A stretch of DNA of 15,270 nucleotides. It comes from Sphingomonadaceae bacterium. GTDB lineage: Bacteria; Pseudomonadota; Alphaproteobacteria; Sphingomonadales; Sphingomonadaceae. The notes below the pieces were generated by a model. That model saw only the letters and a program-made list of their open reading frames with translations. It was not told the DNA's origin and ran no database searches. The DNA is taken from positions 1-15,270 of the forward strand of contig JACVCM010000028.1 in NCBI GenBank assembly GCA_016742125.1. Direction: 5' to 3'. The position numbers were made by a program, and so were the translations under genes. Positions 1 to 7,808 of this stretch are shown here, one piece after another (position 1 is the stretch's first letter; every line of letters starts with the position of its first letter).

Positions 1-1432
1 CGGCGCCGCCTCTCGCGCGGGGGGAAAGGGCGGTTTCCGCAGGGGGGCGGGGTTCTGCGCGCGGCCCGCTGTCTTCGCGGCTTCCGTCTCGGGGTCCAGT
101 GCTGGGTGACCAACCGCCTTGCGGGGCGTGGGTGCGGTTGCGGGTTTCGCCGTTGCGACCGGTCCCGCCATTATTGCCGCCAAGCTTCTTGCCAGCATAG
201 TTGGTGCGACCACCGCCGGGATGACCGCCGCCTCTGCCGCCGCGCGATTGTTGCGGCTTCTTGTCCTGAACGGGGGGCGGCAGCGCGGCAACGGCTGCAC
301 GGAAACCTTCGGGCAGGCCGAGCGTCATGGCGCGCACACCGGTCAGGCGCTCGATATCCTTCATATAGCCGCGTTCGTCGCCTGCCACGAAGCTCATTGC
401 CACACCTTCGCGTCCGGCACGCGCGGTGCGGCCGATGCGGTGGACATATTGTTCGGGCACATTGGGGAGCTCGAAATTGAAGACATGGCTGACGCCCGGG
501 ACGTCGATGCCCCGTGCGGCGATATCGGTGGCGACAAGGATCTTGATCTTGCCGTCACGGAAGGCCTGAAGCGCGGCGGTGCGCTGACCCTGGCTCTTGT
601 TGCCGTGGATCGCGGCGGACTGGATCCCGGCGCCTGCAAGCCCACGCACAACGCGGTCGGCGCCATGCTTGGTACGCGTAAAGACCAATGCGCGGTCGAT
701 CTCCTCGCTTTGCAGCTTGAGCGTCAGCAAAGTCTGCTTTTCGCGCTGTTCGACAAAGGTCACAAACTGCTCCACGCGTTCTGCGGTGGTCGACGCGGGC
801 GCAACCGAAACGCGCACAGGGTTGTTGAGGAACCGGTTACCCAATTCGGCAATCGCCTTTGGCATGGTTGCCGAGAAAAACAGGGTTTGACGCTGTTTGG
901 GCAGCAACTGGTCGATACGCTTCAGGGCATGGATAAAGCCCAGGTCCATCATCTGGTCGGCTTCGTCGAGAACGAAGATTTCGACATCCTTTAACGTGAT
1001 GGCGCGCTGTTCGATGAGGTCGATCAGGCGGCCAGGTGTTGCAACAAGGATATCGACGCCGCCCGCAAGCCGTTTCTTCTGGCTGAAAATGGGGACACCG
1101 CCGAAAACGCAATCGACCTTGAGGCCGAGAAACTTGCCATATTTGCGGAAATTGTCGGCAATCTGCGCCGCAAGTTCGCGGGTCGGCGACAGAACCAGCA
1201 TGCGGCAGCTATATTGCTGACGCGCTTTGGGTTTGGTCGCGAAATGGTGGAGCGACGGCAGCGCGAACGCGGCGGTCTTGCCGGTACCGGTCTGCGCGAT
1301 GCCGCACAAGTCGCGGCCCTGCAGCAAGGACGGGATCGCCTGCTGCTGGATCGGCGTAGGCGTATCATATCCATTGGCTTCAAGCGCCTTCAGGATAGGT
1401 TGGGCAAGGCCCAGGTCTTCAAAATAGGACAT
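1..1432 (-). CDS. DEAD-box ATP-dependent RNA helicase, RhlE-like (3' end beyond window)
   Basis: This ATP-dependent RNA helicase is likely involved in RNA remodelling, ribosome assembly or mRNA turnover. The protein starts MSYFEDLGLA at ATG 1432-1430, with a GAGAG ribosome-binding site just upstream. The frame stays open to the window edge (477 codons seen), so the C-terminus is missing. All core motifs are intact: Q-motif (TPIQQQAIP, about 25-34), motif I AQTGTGKT (46-53), PTRELAAQ (83-90), TPGR (132-135), DEAD (156-159), SAT (187-189), ATDIAARGIDV (301-311) and YVHRIGRTARAGR (329-341). The helicase core ends near residue 390. It is followed by a low-complexity tail rich in Gly, Arg, Asn and Pro, as is usual for RhlE-type proteins and probably RNA-binding. 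The gene is divergent from the FAD-protein operon. The family assignment is firm; the choice between RhlE and other bacterial DEAD-box subfamilies is less so. Confidence 0.93.
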   Translation of the reverse strand, partial: MSYFEDLGLAQPILKALEANGYDTPTPIQQQAIPSLLQGRDLCGIAQTGTGKTAAFALPSLHHFATKPKARQQYSCRMLVLSPTRELAAQIADNFRKYGKFLGLKVDCVFGGVPIFSQKKRLAGGVDILVATPGRLIDLIEQRAITLKDVEIFVLDEADQMMDLGFIHALKRIDQLLPKQRQTLFFSATMPKAIAELGNRFLNNPVRVSVAPASTTAERVEQFVTFVEQREKQTLLTLKLQSEEIDRALVFTRTKHGADRVVRGLAGAGIQSAAIHGNKSQGQRTAALQAFRDGKIKILVATDIAARGIDVPGVSHVFNFELPNVPEQYVHRIGRTARAGREGVAMSFVAGDERGYMKDIERLTGVRAMTLGLPEGFRAAVAALPPPVQDKKPQQSRGGRGGGHPGGGRTNYAGKKLGGNNGGTGRNGETRNRTHAPQGGWSPSTGPRDGSREDSGPRAEPRPPAETALSPRARGGA

Positions 1433-1517
1433 ATAAACTCTCAAAAAAATGCGTCGGCGCTCGCACGCAGCCAAAAGGCAGCGGGGCGCAAAAGCGGGTA
1501 TAGAGGCAGCCGGTCGG

Positions 1518-1658
1518 CTAACTCTTGGAAACAACCCCGCGTGATTTGGGTGGCCTCTTGGCGGTGCGCATCTCGTGATCGGCGGAGACAGAAACTGTCC
1601 TCACGCTGCCGAAATCTGCGGCGGTCTTGTCCGCTCGCCTCATGCGCTTGGCGGCCAT
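1518..1658 (-). CDS. Possible small basic protein (46 aa), doubtful
   Basis: A short minus-strand ORF starts MAAKRMRRADKTAADFG and ends RGVVSKS. It is rich in Lys and Arg with no hydrophobic segment. It lies upstream of the helicase, in the same direction, in otherwise empty DNA. I do not recognise the sequence, and no clear Shine-Dalgarno site precedes the ATG (the bases before it read ATTTACAACC). GC-rich DNA often gives spurious ORFs of this length. It is recorded only because it fills part of the one real gap and its codon use does not look random. If it is not translated, the region is simply the long leader or promoter of the helicase. Confidence 0.2.
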   Translation of the reverse strand: MAAKRMRRADKTAADFGSVRTVSVSADHEMRTAKRPPKSRGVVSKS

Positions 1659-1742
1659 ATGGTTGTAAATCGCCCGAAAAGCAAGTTGTTTGTGCAACGC
1701 AGCAGAACCTGTAGTCGCTGCTCGTCACCTAAACTTGGTCCA

Positions 1743-1768
1743 GGATAACAAACCGCCGCATGTTATCC
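1743..1768. promoter_or_regulatory. Inverted repeat GGATAAC-N12-GTTATCC
   Basis: This is a perfect 7-bp inverted repeat with a 12-base spacer. No T-run follows on the plus strand (the next bases are CGAAAAAAG), so it does not look like an intrinsic terminator. Its place about 110 bases before the FAD-protein start suggests an operator or a leader stem-loop. No known regulator site was recognised. Confidence 0.35.
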
Positions 1769-1804
1769 CGAAAAAAGTTCAGGATGACGATATGGTTCGC
1801 TCAA

Positions 1805-1833
1805 TTCGCAACCTCTCGTTAACCATCTATTAG
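1805..1833 (+). promoter_or_regulatory. Weak sigma70-like promoter candidate for the FAD-protein operon
   Basis: TTCGCA (1805-1810) and TATTAG (1828-1833) are 17 bases apart. Each matches the sigma70 consensus at four of six bases. The position, about 45-50 bases before the ATG at 1881, is sensible. The match is weak enough to arise by chance. Confidence 0.25.
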
Positions 1834-1880
1834 GGCATTTCGTTCACAGCTTTCTCCAAGGACCAATTCCGGGGGAAAAT

Positions 1881-3452
1881 ATGGGCGTTCAGGGGCGAAA
1901 TTCGGTGGATGTTGCCATTATCGGTGCGGGGCCCGCTGGGCTTACGGCGGCATATTTGCTGACCAAAAAAGGTTACAGCGTGACCGTTATCGAGAAGGAT
2001 GAACGCTATGTGGGCGGCATCAGCCGGACCGTCGAGGTGGACGGCTACCGCTTCGATATCGGCGGCCATCGCTTCTTTTCGAAATCCAAAGAAGTCGTCG
2101 ATCTCTGGAACGAGATTTTACCGAACGACTTCATCCAACGCCCACGCATGAGCCGAATTTACTATGAAGGCAAATTCTACAGCTACCCGCTGCGTGCCTT
2201 CGAAGCTCTGTTCAATCTGGGCGTCGTCCGCTCGACCCTGTGCATGGCAAGCTACGCCAAGGCGAAGCTCTTTCCCAATAAAAATGTCCGCAGCTTCCAG
2301 GACTGGACCGTCAACCAGTTCGGTCACAAGCTGTTTTCGATTTTCTTCAAGACCTACACGGAGAAAGTATGGGGCATGCCGTGCGACGAAATGTCGGCAG
2401 ACTGGGCGGCACAACGTATCAAGGGTTTGTCGTTATGGGGTGCAGTGACGGACGGTCTCAAGCGCAGTCTGGGCCTCAACAAAAGGCCCAATGACGGCAT
2501 GGCAACCAAAACCCTGCTCGAAACCTTCCGTTATCCGCGGCTTGGGCCCGGCATGATGTGGGATGCGGCGCGCGACTTTGTCGTGGCAAAGGGCAACTCG
2601 GTCTTGATGGGTCACAGTTTCAAGCAACTGGCGCAGGATGCCAAAGGCAATTGGCGGATGTCAGCGACGAGGATCGATGGCAGCGAAGCCGTCATCACCG
2701 CGAGACATGTGATCAGCAGCGCGCCGATGCGCGAACTGTCCGCACGTATCCACCCGTTGCCGCAGACTTCGTTGCAGGCGAACAATCTGCGGTACCGGGA
2801 TTTCCTGACCGTGGCATTGATGATCAAGTCGGACGATCTGTTTCCCGATAACTGGATCTATATTCACGACAGCAAGGTGCAGGTCGGTCGCGTCCAGAAT
2901 TTCCGCAGCTGGTCACCCGAAATGGTGCCCGATCCCTCGATTGCCTGTGTCGGCCTTGAATATTTCTGCTTCGAAAATGACAATCTGTGGGCATCGAGCG
3001 ACGCCGACCTGATTGAGCTGGCGAAGAAGGAAATGGCAATTCTGGGTCTGTGCAAGGCAGAAGATGTGGTTGGCGGTGCCGTGGTGCGTCAGGAAAAGGC
3101 CTATCCGGTCTATGACGACGACTATGCCGCAAATGTTGAAGCAATGCGCAGCGAACTCGAAGCGCGCTATCCGACGCTGCACATGGTCGGCCGCAACGGC
3201 ATGCACCGCTATAATAACCAGGACCATGCGATGATGACGTCGATGCTGACGGTCGAGAACATCGTTGCAGGCTCGCGCATCTACAATATCTGGAACGTTA
3301 ATGAAGACGCCGAATATCATGAAGCGGGCGACGAGGGCGAGCAGCAGGTGATTGCTGTAAAGGTCAGCGAAGACCGGGCGGCTGCGCTGACGTCCGAGCG
3401 TGACGTTCCGAAACGGATCGAAAAGGGCGAAGCGCCCCGCAAAGCGGCATAA
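1881..3452 (+). CDS. FAD-dependent oxidoreductase, UDP-galactopyranose-mutase/amine-oxidase-like
   Basis: This 523-residue protein is predicted to be a cytoplasmic flavoprotein. The N-terminus has a Rossmann FAD-binding motif, GAGPAG at residues 15-20, with an acidic Glu at 38 for the ribose. A GGISRT segment follows, and then GGHRFFSK (61-68), an arrangement typical of the UDP-galactopyranose mutase/protoporphyrinogen-oxidase/amine-oxidase superfamily. The C-terminal flavin-contacting segment HRYNNQDHAMMTSM lies near 440-453. A charged tail of about 40 residues ends the protein. The start is supported by GGGGGA (1871-1876) just before the ATG. It is the first gene of an operon with GtrA, sulfatase-fold and GT-C membrane proteins, so a sugar-nucleotide or lipid-linked-sugar substrate is plausible. 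The real substrate cannot be read from the sequence, and canonical Glf activity is not implied. Confidence 0.85.
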   Translation: MGVQGRNSVDVAIIGAGPAGLTAAYLLTKKGYSVTVIEKDERYVGGISRTVEVDGYRFDIGGHRFFSKSKEVVDLWNEILPNDFIQRPRMSRIYYEGKFYSYPLRAFEALFNLGVVRSTLCMASYAKAKLFPNKNVRSFQDWTVNQFGHKLFSIFFKTYTEKVWGMPCDEMSADWAAQRIKGLSLWGAVTDGLKRSLGLNKRPNDGMATKTLLETFRYPRLGPGMMWDAARDFVVAKGNSVLMGHSFKQLAQDAKGNWRMSATRIDGSEAVITARHVISSAPMRELSARIHPLPQTSLQANNLRYRDFLTVALMIKSDDLFPDNWIYIHDSKVQVGRVQNFRSWSPEMVPDPSIACVGLEYFCFENDNLWASSDADLIELAKKEMAILGLCKAEDVVGGAVVRQEKAYPVYDDDYAANVEAMRSELEARYPTLHMVGRNGMHRYNNQDHAMMTSMLTVENIVAGSRIYNIWNVNEDAEYHEAGDEGEQQVIAVKVSEDRAAALTSERDVPKRIEKGEAPRKAA

Positions 3453-3458
3453 CAGCGC

Positions 3459-3869
3459 ATGGACCGCGCGATAAACTCCGCGCTGGTGCTGTGGCACCGC
3501 TTCACGATCACGCGTTATCTGGCGGCAAGCATAATCGCACTGGCCTTTGACGTAGCTCTTTTTGCCAGCCTGGTCGCGCTGGCCGTCGATCCGACAATTG
3601 CGTCTGCGGCGGGCTATTGCGCCGGAATAATCGTCCACTGGCTGGTCAGCGCCAACATTGTCTTTGTCGGAAAGACACGCGACGGGGCAGCCCTGCATGT
3701 GCAGCGCGCTCTCTTTGCCGGTTCGGCATTGGTCGGCCTCGGCATCACCGTCGCAACGGTCGAGATAGCGGGCCGTGTCGGCGTGCACCCGATCCCGTCG
3801 AAGGGCGTTGCCATTGGTATCAGCTTTGTCGCAGTTTACGCAATGCGCAAATGGGGGGTTTTCCGGTGA
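3459..3869 (+). CDS. GtrA-family membrane protein
   Basis: This is a small integral membrane protein of 136 residues with about four hydrophobic segments (roughly 18-40, 45-65, 80-100 and 108-128). The RYLAAS opening of the first helix, the Asp inside it and the closing RKWGVFR match the GtrA family pattern (Pfam GtrA-like). Family members are thought to move or position polyprenyl-phosphate-linked sugars across the inner membrane for O-antigen, teichoic-acid or arabinan glycosylation. It starts 6 bases after the FAD-protein stop. No clear Shine-Dalgarno site is visible, so translational coupling is likely. Its stop is nested with the next start in a GTGA overlap. The flippase-like role is known for relatives and only inferred here. 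Confidence 0.82.
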   Translation: MDRAINSALVLWHRFTITRYLAASIIALAFDVALFASLVALAVDPTIASAAGYCAGIIVHWLVSANIVFVGKTRDGAALHVQRALFAGSALVGLGITVATVEIAGRVGVHPIPSKGVAIGISFVAVYAMRKWGVFR

Positions 3870-5248
3870 CTGCGATAGCAGCGCAAATGGGGCGGCCTGC
3901 CTTTTGGGGTATTGACGCGCAGTTGCGCCAGTTTGGCAACTGGCTGCTGATCTGGGTTGTTCTGGCCAATATCGGCTTTGTCGCCTTGTGGTTCTCGGGC
4001 GCCCCGCCGCGTCATATGGAAATTGTTTATACTGGCCTGCTCGGACTGGTGGTGAAGCGCTTTCCCTTCATCATCCGCTACATCTCCTTTGTCGGCACCA
4101 TTGGCTATTCGACGCTGCTGTTCGTGGGTGGCCTCTTCAATCTCAATCTGGCTTCGCTGGTTTATTCGCTGCAGTTCTTCGCCGAGATAAAACCCGGCAA
4201 CTCGATCGATTACATAGCCGGTGGTGGCACCATCCTCGTCATCATGGCGCTCGCCTGGAAGCTGCTGAAACGTGACACCAATTTTTCGCGACCGCTCCTG
4301 ATCGCCGGGGCAGCAGGACTGTGCGTCACACTCGCCGGGCTGGACCTGTATATGGGCAAGGACATGCGCGGCCATTATTTCCGTTCGGCACCCGCCGGTG
4401 CGGTCTTCGGGTCGGCTACCGAGTCGACGGGATTTGCGACACGGGCAGATGGCAAGCGTCATCTGGTTCTCATCGTCGTGGAAGCGATGGGGTTGCCCAA
4501 GAACAATCCTGAAATGTCACGACTGCTTTTCGCGCCTTTGCTGGACAACCCGTCGGTGCAGGCGCGCTATGACTTCCGTCAGGGAACCGCGCCCTATTAT
4601 AACAGCACCACTGCGGGCGAAATCCGCGAATTGTGTGGGCGCTGGGGCGACTATTACGACCTCATCGACCGCAAGGATGAAGGATGCCTGCCGACGACAT
4701 TGGCGAGAAAGGGATATGACACGCTCGCCATGCACAGCTTTACCGGGTCGTTTTTCAAGCGCGAGCTATGGTATCCCAATATCGGCTTTGCCAAACGCGA
4801 ATTCGACAAGGACATGATGAAGGCCGGTGCAGAAAAATGCGGTGGGGTGTTTCCGGGAGCATGCGACCGCCAGATACCTCAGCAAATTGCGGCGAAACTG
4901 AAGGCCGCCGAAAAGCCGATGTTCCTTTACTGGCTGACACTGAACTCACACCTTCCGGTACCTGCAGGCCTCAATCTCAATGCTGATGATTGCGAACGCA
5001 TTTCGCCCACGCTCAAATCCGAATTTCCGCAAATCTGTCGGCAGTTTGCAATCTACACCGATATTCAGGTCGCGCTGGCACGCGAAATAACCGCAGGCGA
5101 TTTCCCCGATGCCGATATCTTGCTCGTCGGCGACCATATGCCGCCCTATTTCGACCGTCACCACCGGACGCAGTTCGACCCGGCGCACGTGCCGTGGCTC
5201 TATCTCCGCCGTAAAGATGATGCAGACAGAAGTTTAGCTTCACGCTAA
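3866..5248 (+). CDS. Membrane-anchored sulfatase-fold transferase (phosphoglycerol/phosphoethanolamine-transferase-like)
   Basis: The protein has 460 residues if it starts at GTG 3866, which overlaps the GtrA stop as GTGA and follows a G-rich Shine-Dalgarno run (3853-3858). An upstream in-frame extension to 3617 lies inside gtrA and is rejected; ATG 3887 is an alternative start. About five hydrophobic segments (about 26-45, 52-64, 73-95, 118-134 and 143-160) lead into a periplasmic alkaline-phosphatase/sulfatase-fold domain. Visible catalytic elements are Glu206 in IVVEAMG (metal), the nucleophile region STTAGEIRELCG with Thr248/Thr249, His362 in LNSHLP and the metal pair in VGDHMPP (D423, H424). 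The nucleophile segment resembles OpgB/MdoB (TIAG...CG) more than true sulfatases, which use a Cys/Ser-derived formylglycine. I infer transfer of phosphoglycerol or phosphoethanolamine from a phospholipid onto a periplasmic glycan or lipid. Confidence 0.78.
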   Translation: MTAIAAQMGRPAFWGIDAQLRQFGNWLLIWVVLANIGFVALWFSGAPPRHMEIVYTGLLGLVVKRFPFIIRYISFVGTIGYSTLLFVGGLFNLNLASLVYSLQFFAEIKPGNSIDYIAGGGTILVIMALAWKLLKRDTNFSRPLLIAGAAGLCVTLAGLDLYMGKDMRGHYFRSAPAGAVFGSATESTGFATRADGKRHLVLIVVEAMGLPKNNPEMSRLLFAPLLDNPSVQARYDFRQGTAPYYNSTTAGEIRELCGRWGDYYDLIDRKDEGCLPTTLARKGYDTLAMHSFTGSFFKRELWYPNIGFAKREFDKDMMKAGAEKCGGVFPGACDRQIPQQIAAKLKAAEKPMFLYWLTLNSHLPVPAGLNLNADDCERISPTLKSEFPQICRQFAIYTDIQVALAREITAGDFPDADILLVGDHMPPYFDRHHRTQFDPAHVPWLYLRRKDDADRSLASR

Positions 5249-5267
5249 TATCGGCGCGGGGGGCGCA

Positions 5268-7037
5268 ATGATCGAAGATTTGCAGGACCGGCACCGTGCG
5301 GTATCGCTAAAGCTGCTTGTCGCCTTGTGGCTGTTCGTATCGGCGGCGCTGATCTGGTCTGGCTGGGCGGAAATCACCACGCTGTCGGGCTGGGATCCTG
5401 ATGACGCACTCCGGCTTGTGCAGTTGCGCGATTTTCTCGGCGGTCAAAGCTGGTTTGACACCACACAATATCGGATGAACCTTCCGGAAGGTGCGCCGAT
5501 GCACTGGTCGCGGCTGATCGAACTGCCACTGGCGCTATTGATAATCGCATTGCGCCCCCTATTCGGGCAACCAGTCGCCGAAATGGTTGCCGGCACGGCT
5601 GTACCTTTGATGCTGCTCGGCTGGATTGCCTATATGCTATCGCGGATCGCGACGCACATATCGTCGCGGGAAGCAGGTGTCGCTGCGGCGCTCATCACGC
5701 TGTCATCGGGCGCGCTGCTTATCCAGACGCGGCCCATGCGGATCGATCATCATGGCTGGCAACTTGCCATGGCGGTGCTGGCCTTGTCGACAATGTTCCG
5801 GGCTGAGGCTCGCAGGGCGGGGCTTGTTCTTGGGCTGGCCCTCGCCATCTGGTTGCATATTTCGCTGGAGGGCGCGCCGATGACGGCTGCGTTTTTCCTG
5901 CTGCTTGGTTTGCGTTGGGTCCGCGATGCTGATGAGGGCGCGCGACTGCTCTGGACAATTGTCGGCTTTGCGCTCGCTTCGCTTATTTTGTTTTTCGGTA
6001 CGCAAGCGCAAGGGCTTTTTGCTACGACCTATTGCGACACAGTTTCGCCACCGCACGTCTATGCGATCCTGCTGGCGGCGATAGTGATGGGTCCGGCAAT
6101 TCGCTTCCTGCCCGATGATTGGCGATTGCGGCTAGCCGCCGCCGCTATAGCGGGTACAGGCGCGCTGGGCGCAATCTATATGTTGGCACCGCAATGCGTC
6201 GGCGGGGCGTTTGGCAATATGGACCCGCTTGTCCGCGAATATTGGTACTCGAAGGTCAATGAAGGCCTCCCCGCCTGGCATCAGTCATGGCGCACAATGG
6301 TCAATCTCGGTGCAGGGCTGTTTTGCGGCGCGGTCAGCTGGTTCGTGCTTCGTGCGAAGCTGAAAACAGAGGATCGCCGCAAGCTCGGCACGATCGGCTT
6401 TTTTCTGTTCTACGGCTTGCTACTTTCGATCCTGATTATCCGGACCATTTCAGTCGCAACGGCCTTTGCCATCCCGGTTGCCGCCGCGCTGGTTGCATTA
6501 TTGTTCGAACGCTACCGCAAATCGCGGGTGCCTTTGCTGCGCATATTGTTGGTGGCAGTGATGCTGGCCATCCTCGTGCCGGGTGCCGTGGTGTCCTCGC
6601 TCATCCAGGCAACTGCGTCTGGAGAAAACACCAGGCAAAAGCAGGCAACATCATCCAACGAGCTGTGCCAGTCGGCCCTTTCTGTCCGCGCTTTATCCCG
6701 ACTCCCCAAAGGCAATATCGTTGCGCCCTTTGATATCGGCCCCATGATTTTGGCGCAGACACAGCACTCGGTCCTCGCCAGCAGCCATCATCGGAACGAG
6801 CGGGCGATGCATGACCATATCGAAATTTTCCGGTCCAAGCCCGAGGCGTCTCGCCGCCTCTTGAAGGCGCGCAATATAAACTATCTTGTTGCCTGCCCGA
6901 AAGAGGCCGAGCTCGACTTTTACGCAACACAAGACCCCAACGGCCTTTGGGCGCAGATCAGCAAAACGAAAGTCCCGGCGTGGCTTGAGCCATTGCCCGA
7001 TCTTGGCGAGGGCATAAAGGTCTGGCGCGTTCGTTAA
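5268..7037 (+). CDS. Polytopic GT-C-like membrane protein (STT3-like motifs)
   Basis: This is a 589-residue membrane protein with roughly a dozen hydrophobic helices between residues 14 and 445, followed by a soluble C-terminal domain of about 140 residues. The first external loop carries WDPDDALRL (42-50), then GGQSWFDTTQYRMN and MHWSRL. A second acidic site, RPMRIDHHGWQ, lies near 155-165. This order (DxD-like motif in loop 1, second acidic motif after helix 4) is the GT-C arrangement of oligosaccharyltransferase STT3/PglB and related enzymes using polyprenyl-phosphate sugars. The start ATG is preceded by a G-run (5258-5263). It is the last gene of the operon, 19 bases after the transferase stop, and ends 9 bases from the convergent reductase gene. 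It may transfer a lipid-linked sugar in the periplasm. There is no canonical WWDYG motif, so protein glycosylation is not implied. Confidence 0.65.
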   Translation: MIEDLQDRHRAVSLKLLVALWLFVSAALIWSGWAEITTLSGWDPDDALRLVQLRDFLGGQSWFDTTQYRMNLPEGAPMHWSRLIELPLALLIIALRPLFGQPVAEMVAGTAVPLMLLGWIAYMLSRIATHISSREAGVAAALITLSSGALLIQTRPMRIDHHGWQLAMAVLALSTMFRAEARRAGLVLGLALAIWLHISLEGAPMTAAFFLLLGLRWVRDADEGARLLWTIVGFALASLILFFGTQAQGLFATTYCDTVSPPHVYAILLAAIVMGPAIRFLPDDWRLRLAAAAIAGTGALGAIYMLAPQCVGGAFGNMDPLVREYWYSKVNEGLPAWHQSWRTMVNLGAGLFCGAVSWFVLRAKLKTEDRRKLGTIGFFLFYGLLLSILIIRTISVATAFAIPVAAALVALLFERYRKSRVPLLRILLVAVMLAILVPGAVVSSLIQATASGENTRQKQATSSNELCQSALSVRALSRLPKGNIVAPFDIGPMILAQTQHSVLASSHHRNERAMHDHIEIFRSKPEASRRLLKARNINYLVACPKEAELDFYATQDPNGLWAQISKTKVPAWLEPLPDLGEGIKVWRVR

Positions 7038-7046
7038 GCTTTGGCA

Positions 7047-7808
7047 TTAAAGATGCATGAAGTCGCGGTCGAAGCTTCTGAGATGCGCTCCGCCATCGAC
7101 AAAGATGATCTGGCCCGTCACGTCATTTGCTTCGGCAAGATATAACACCGTGTCGGCAACTCCTGAGGGTGAGGGCAAGGCGCCCAGAGGCATCATGGCT
7201 GCAAGGCGTTGTTGCTGCGCAGGGTCATAATCGTCGGTTGCGATGACAAGGCCAGGGGCCACACCGTTAACCCGCGCGCGGTTGCCCAAAGACACCGCCA
7301 TCGTCCGCACCGATGCCGCCAGTGCCTGCTTGGAGAGCGTATAGCTTGTCTGGTCACGATGCGGGTTGACGATCCGCTGGTCGATGATGTTGACGATTGC
7401 GGGTGTTTTGGCCGGACTGGCAATTTTGACCAAAGCCTGCGCCAGCAATAATGGCGTAAACAGGTTCAGCCGGAAATGTGCGTCCAGCGTGTCGAGGCTC
7501 ATGCTGTCCCCGTCATCCTGCCCGAACATCGCGGCGCTGTTCACCAGCAGATCCGGTGCGCGTCCAAAATGCGCGGTTACCGCATCCATCAACGGTCGGG
7601 CATTGTGCGGATCGCCAAGATCGAAAGTAAAGGACTTCCACTCGCTCTGGCAGCTTCGCAGCGTTGAAAGCAGCTGAGCCTCGGGTTCCTTGTCTAGATG
7701 GCTTACCAGAGCCAGCGCATATCCCGCCTGCGCCAGTTTGGCGGCAATTTCCGCGCCCAGCCTGCGCTTGCCGCCGGTGATGATCGCGAGCGGTGAGATT
7801 GCGCTCAC
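7047..7808 (-). CDS. Short-chain dehydrogenase, FolM/PTR1-like pteridine reductase
   Basis: This 253-residue NAD(P)H-dependent SDR enzyme opens with TGGKRRLG (11-18). That form of the nucleotide-binding motif, with basic residues before the last Gly, is typical of pteridine reductases (PTR1, FolM) and NADPH-preferring. NSAA is at 90-93. The catalytic pair is YTLSK (Tyr156, Lys160). The usual SDR catalytic Ser is replaced by Asp143 in IIDQR, again as in PTR1 and FolM. FolM reduces dihydromonapterin or dihydrofolate to the tetrahydro form. The gene starts at GTG 7808, overlapping the stop of the pterin-aldolase gene as GTGA, so the two are translationally coupled. A pterin or folate substrate fits both the motifs and the neighbour. 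A generic SDR role is the alternative. Confidence 0.82.
   Translation of the reverse strand: MSAISPLAIITGGKRRLGAEIAAKLAQAGYALALVSHLDKEPEAQLLSTLRSCQSEWKSFTFDLGDPHNARPLMDAVTAHFGRAPDLLVNSAAMFGQDDGDSMSLDTLDAHFRLNLFTPLLLAQALVKIASPAKTPAIVNIIDQRIVNPHRDQTSYTLSKQALAASVRTMAVSLGNRARVNGVAPGLVIATDDYDPAQQQRLAAMMPLGALPSPSGVADTVLYLAEANDVTGQIIFVDGGAHLRSFDRDFMHL

Larger units (their letters stand above)
1433..1880. other. Intergenic region between divergent helicase and envelope operon
   Basis: This is the longest stretch without a confident gene (448 bases). It must carry the promoters of the helicase (leftward) and the FAD-protein operon (rightward). I see no tRNA and no obvious riboswitch. It contains a run of seven A (1443-1449) close to the helicase start, a doubtful 46-codon minus-strand ORF, a 7-bp inverted repeat near 1743-1768 and a weak sigma70-like promoter candidate at 1805-1833. 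These are listed separately. Confidence 0.8.

Noticed and set aside
119..994. Long plus-strand ORF of 291 codons
   Set aside because: It lies antisense to the DEAD-box helicase, whose full motif set is on the minus strand. The translation shows no known domain.
2913..3788. Minus-strand ORF of 291 codons
   Set aside because: It lies opposite the FAD protein and GtrA, both of which have family motifs. It is rich in His, Cys and Arg, like other shadow frames.
3617..3865. 83-codon N-terminal extension of the sulfatase-fold protein
   Set aside because: It lies wholly within gtrA in another frame, and the GTGA overlap at 3866 with a G-rich ribosome-binding site gives a better start.
7038..7046. 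Possible terminator between the convergent GT-C and reductase genes
   Set aside because: Only 9 bases separate the stops, and I see no convincing hairpin with a T-run there.
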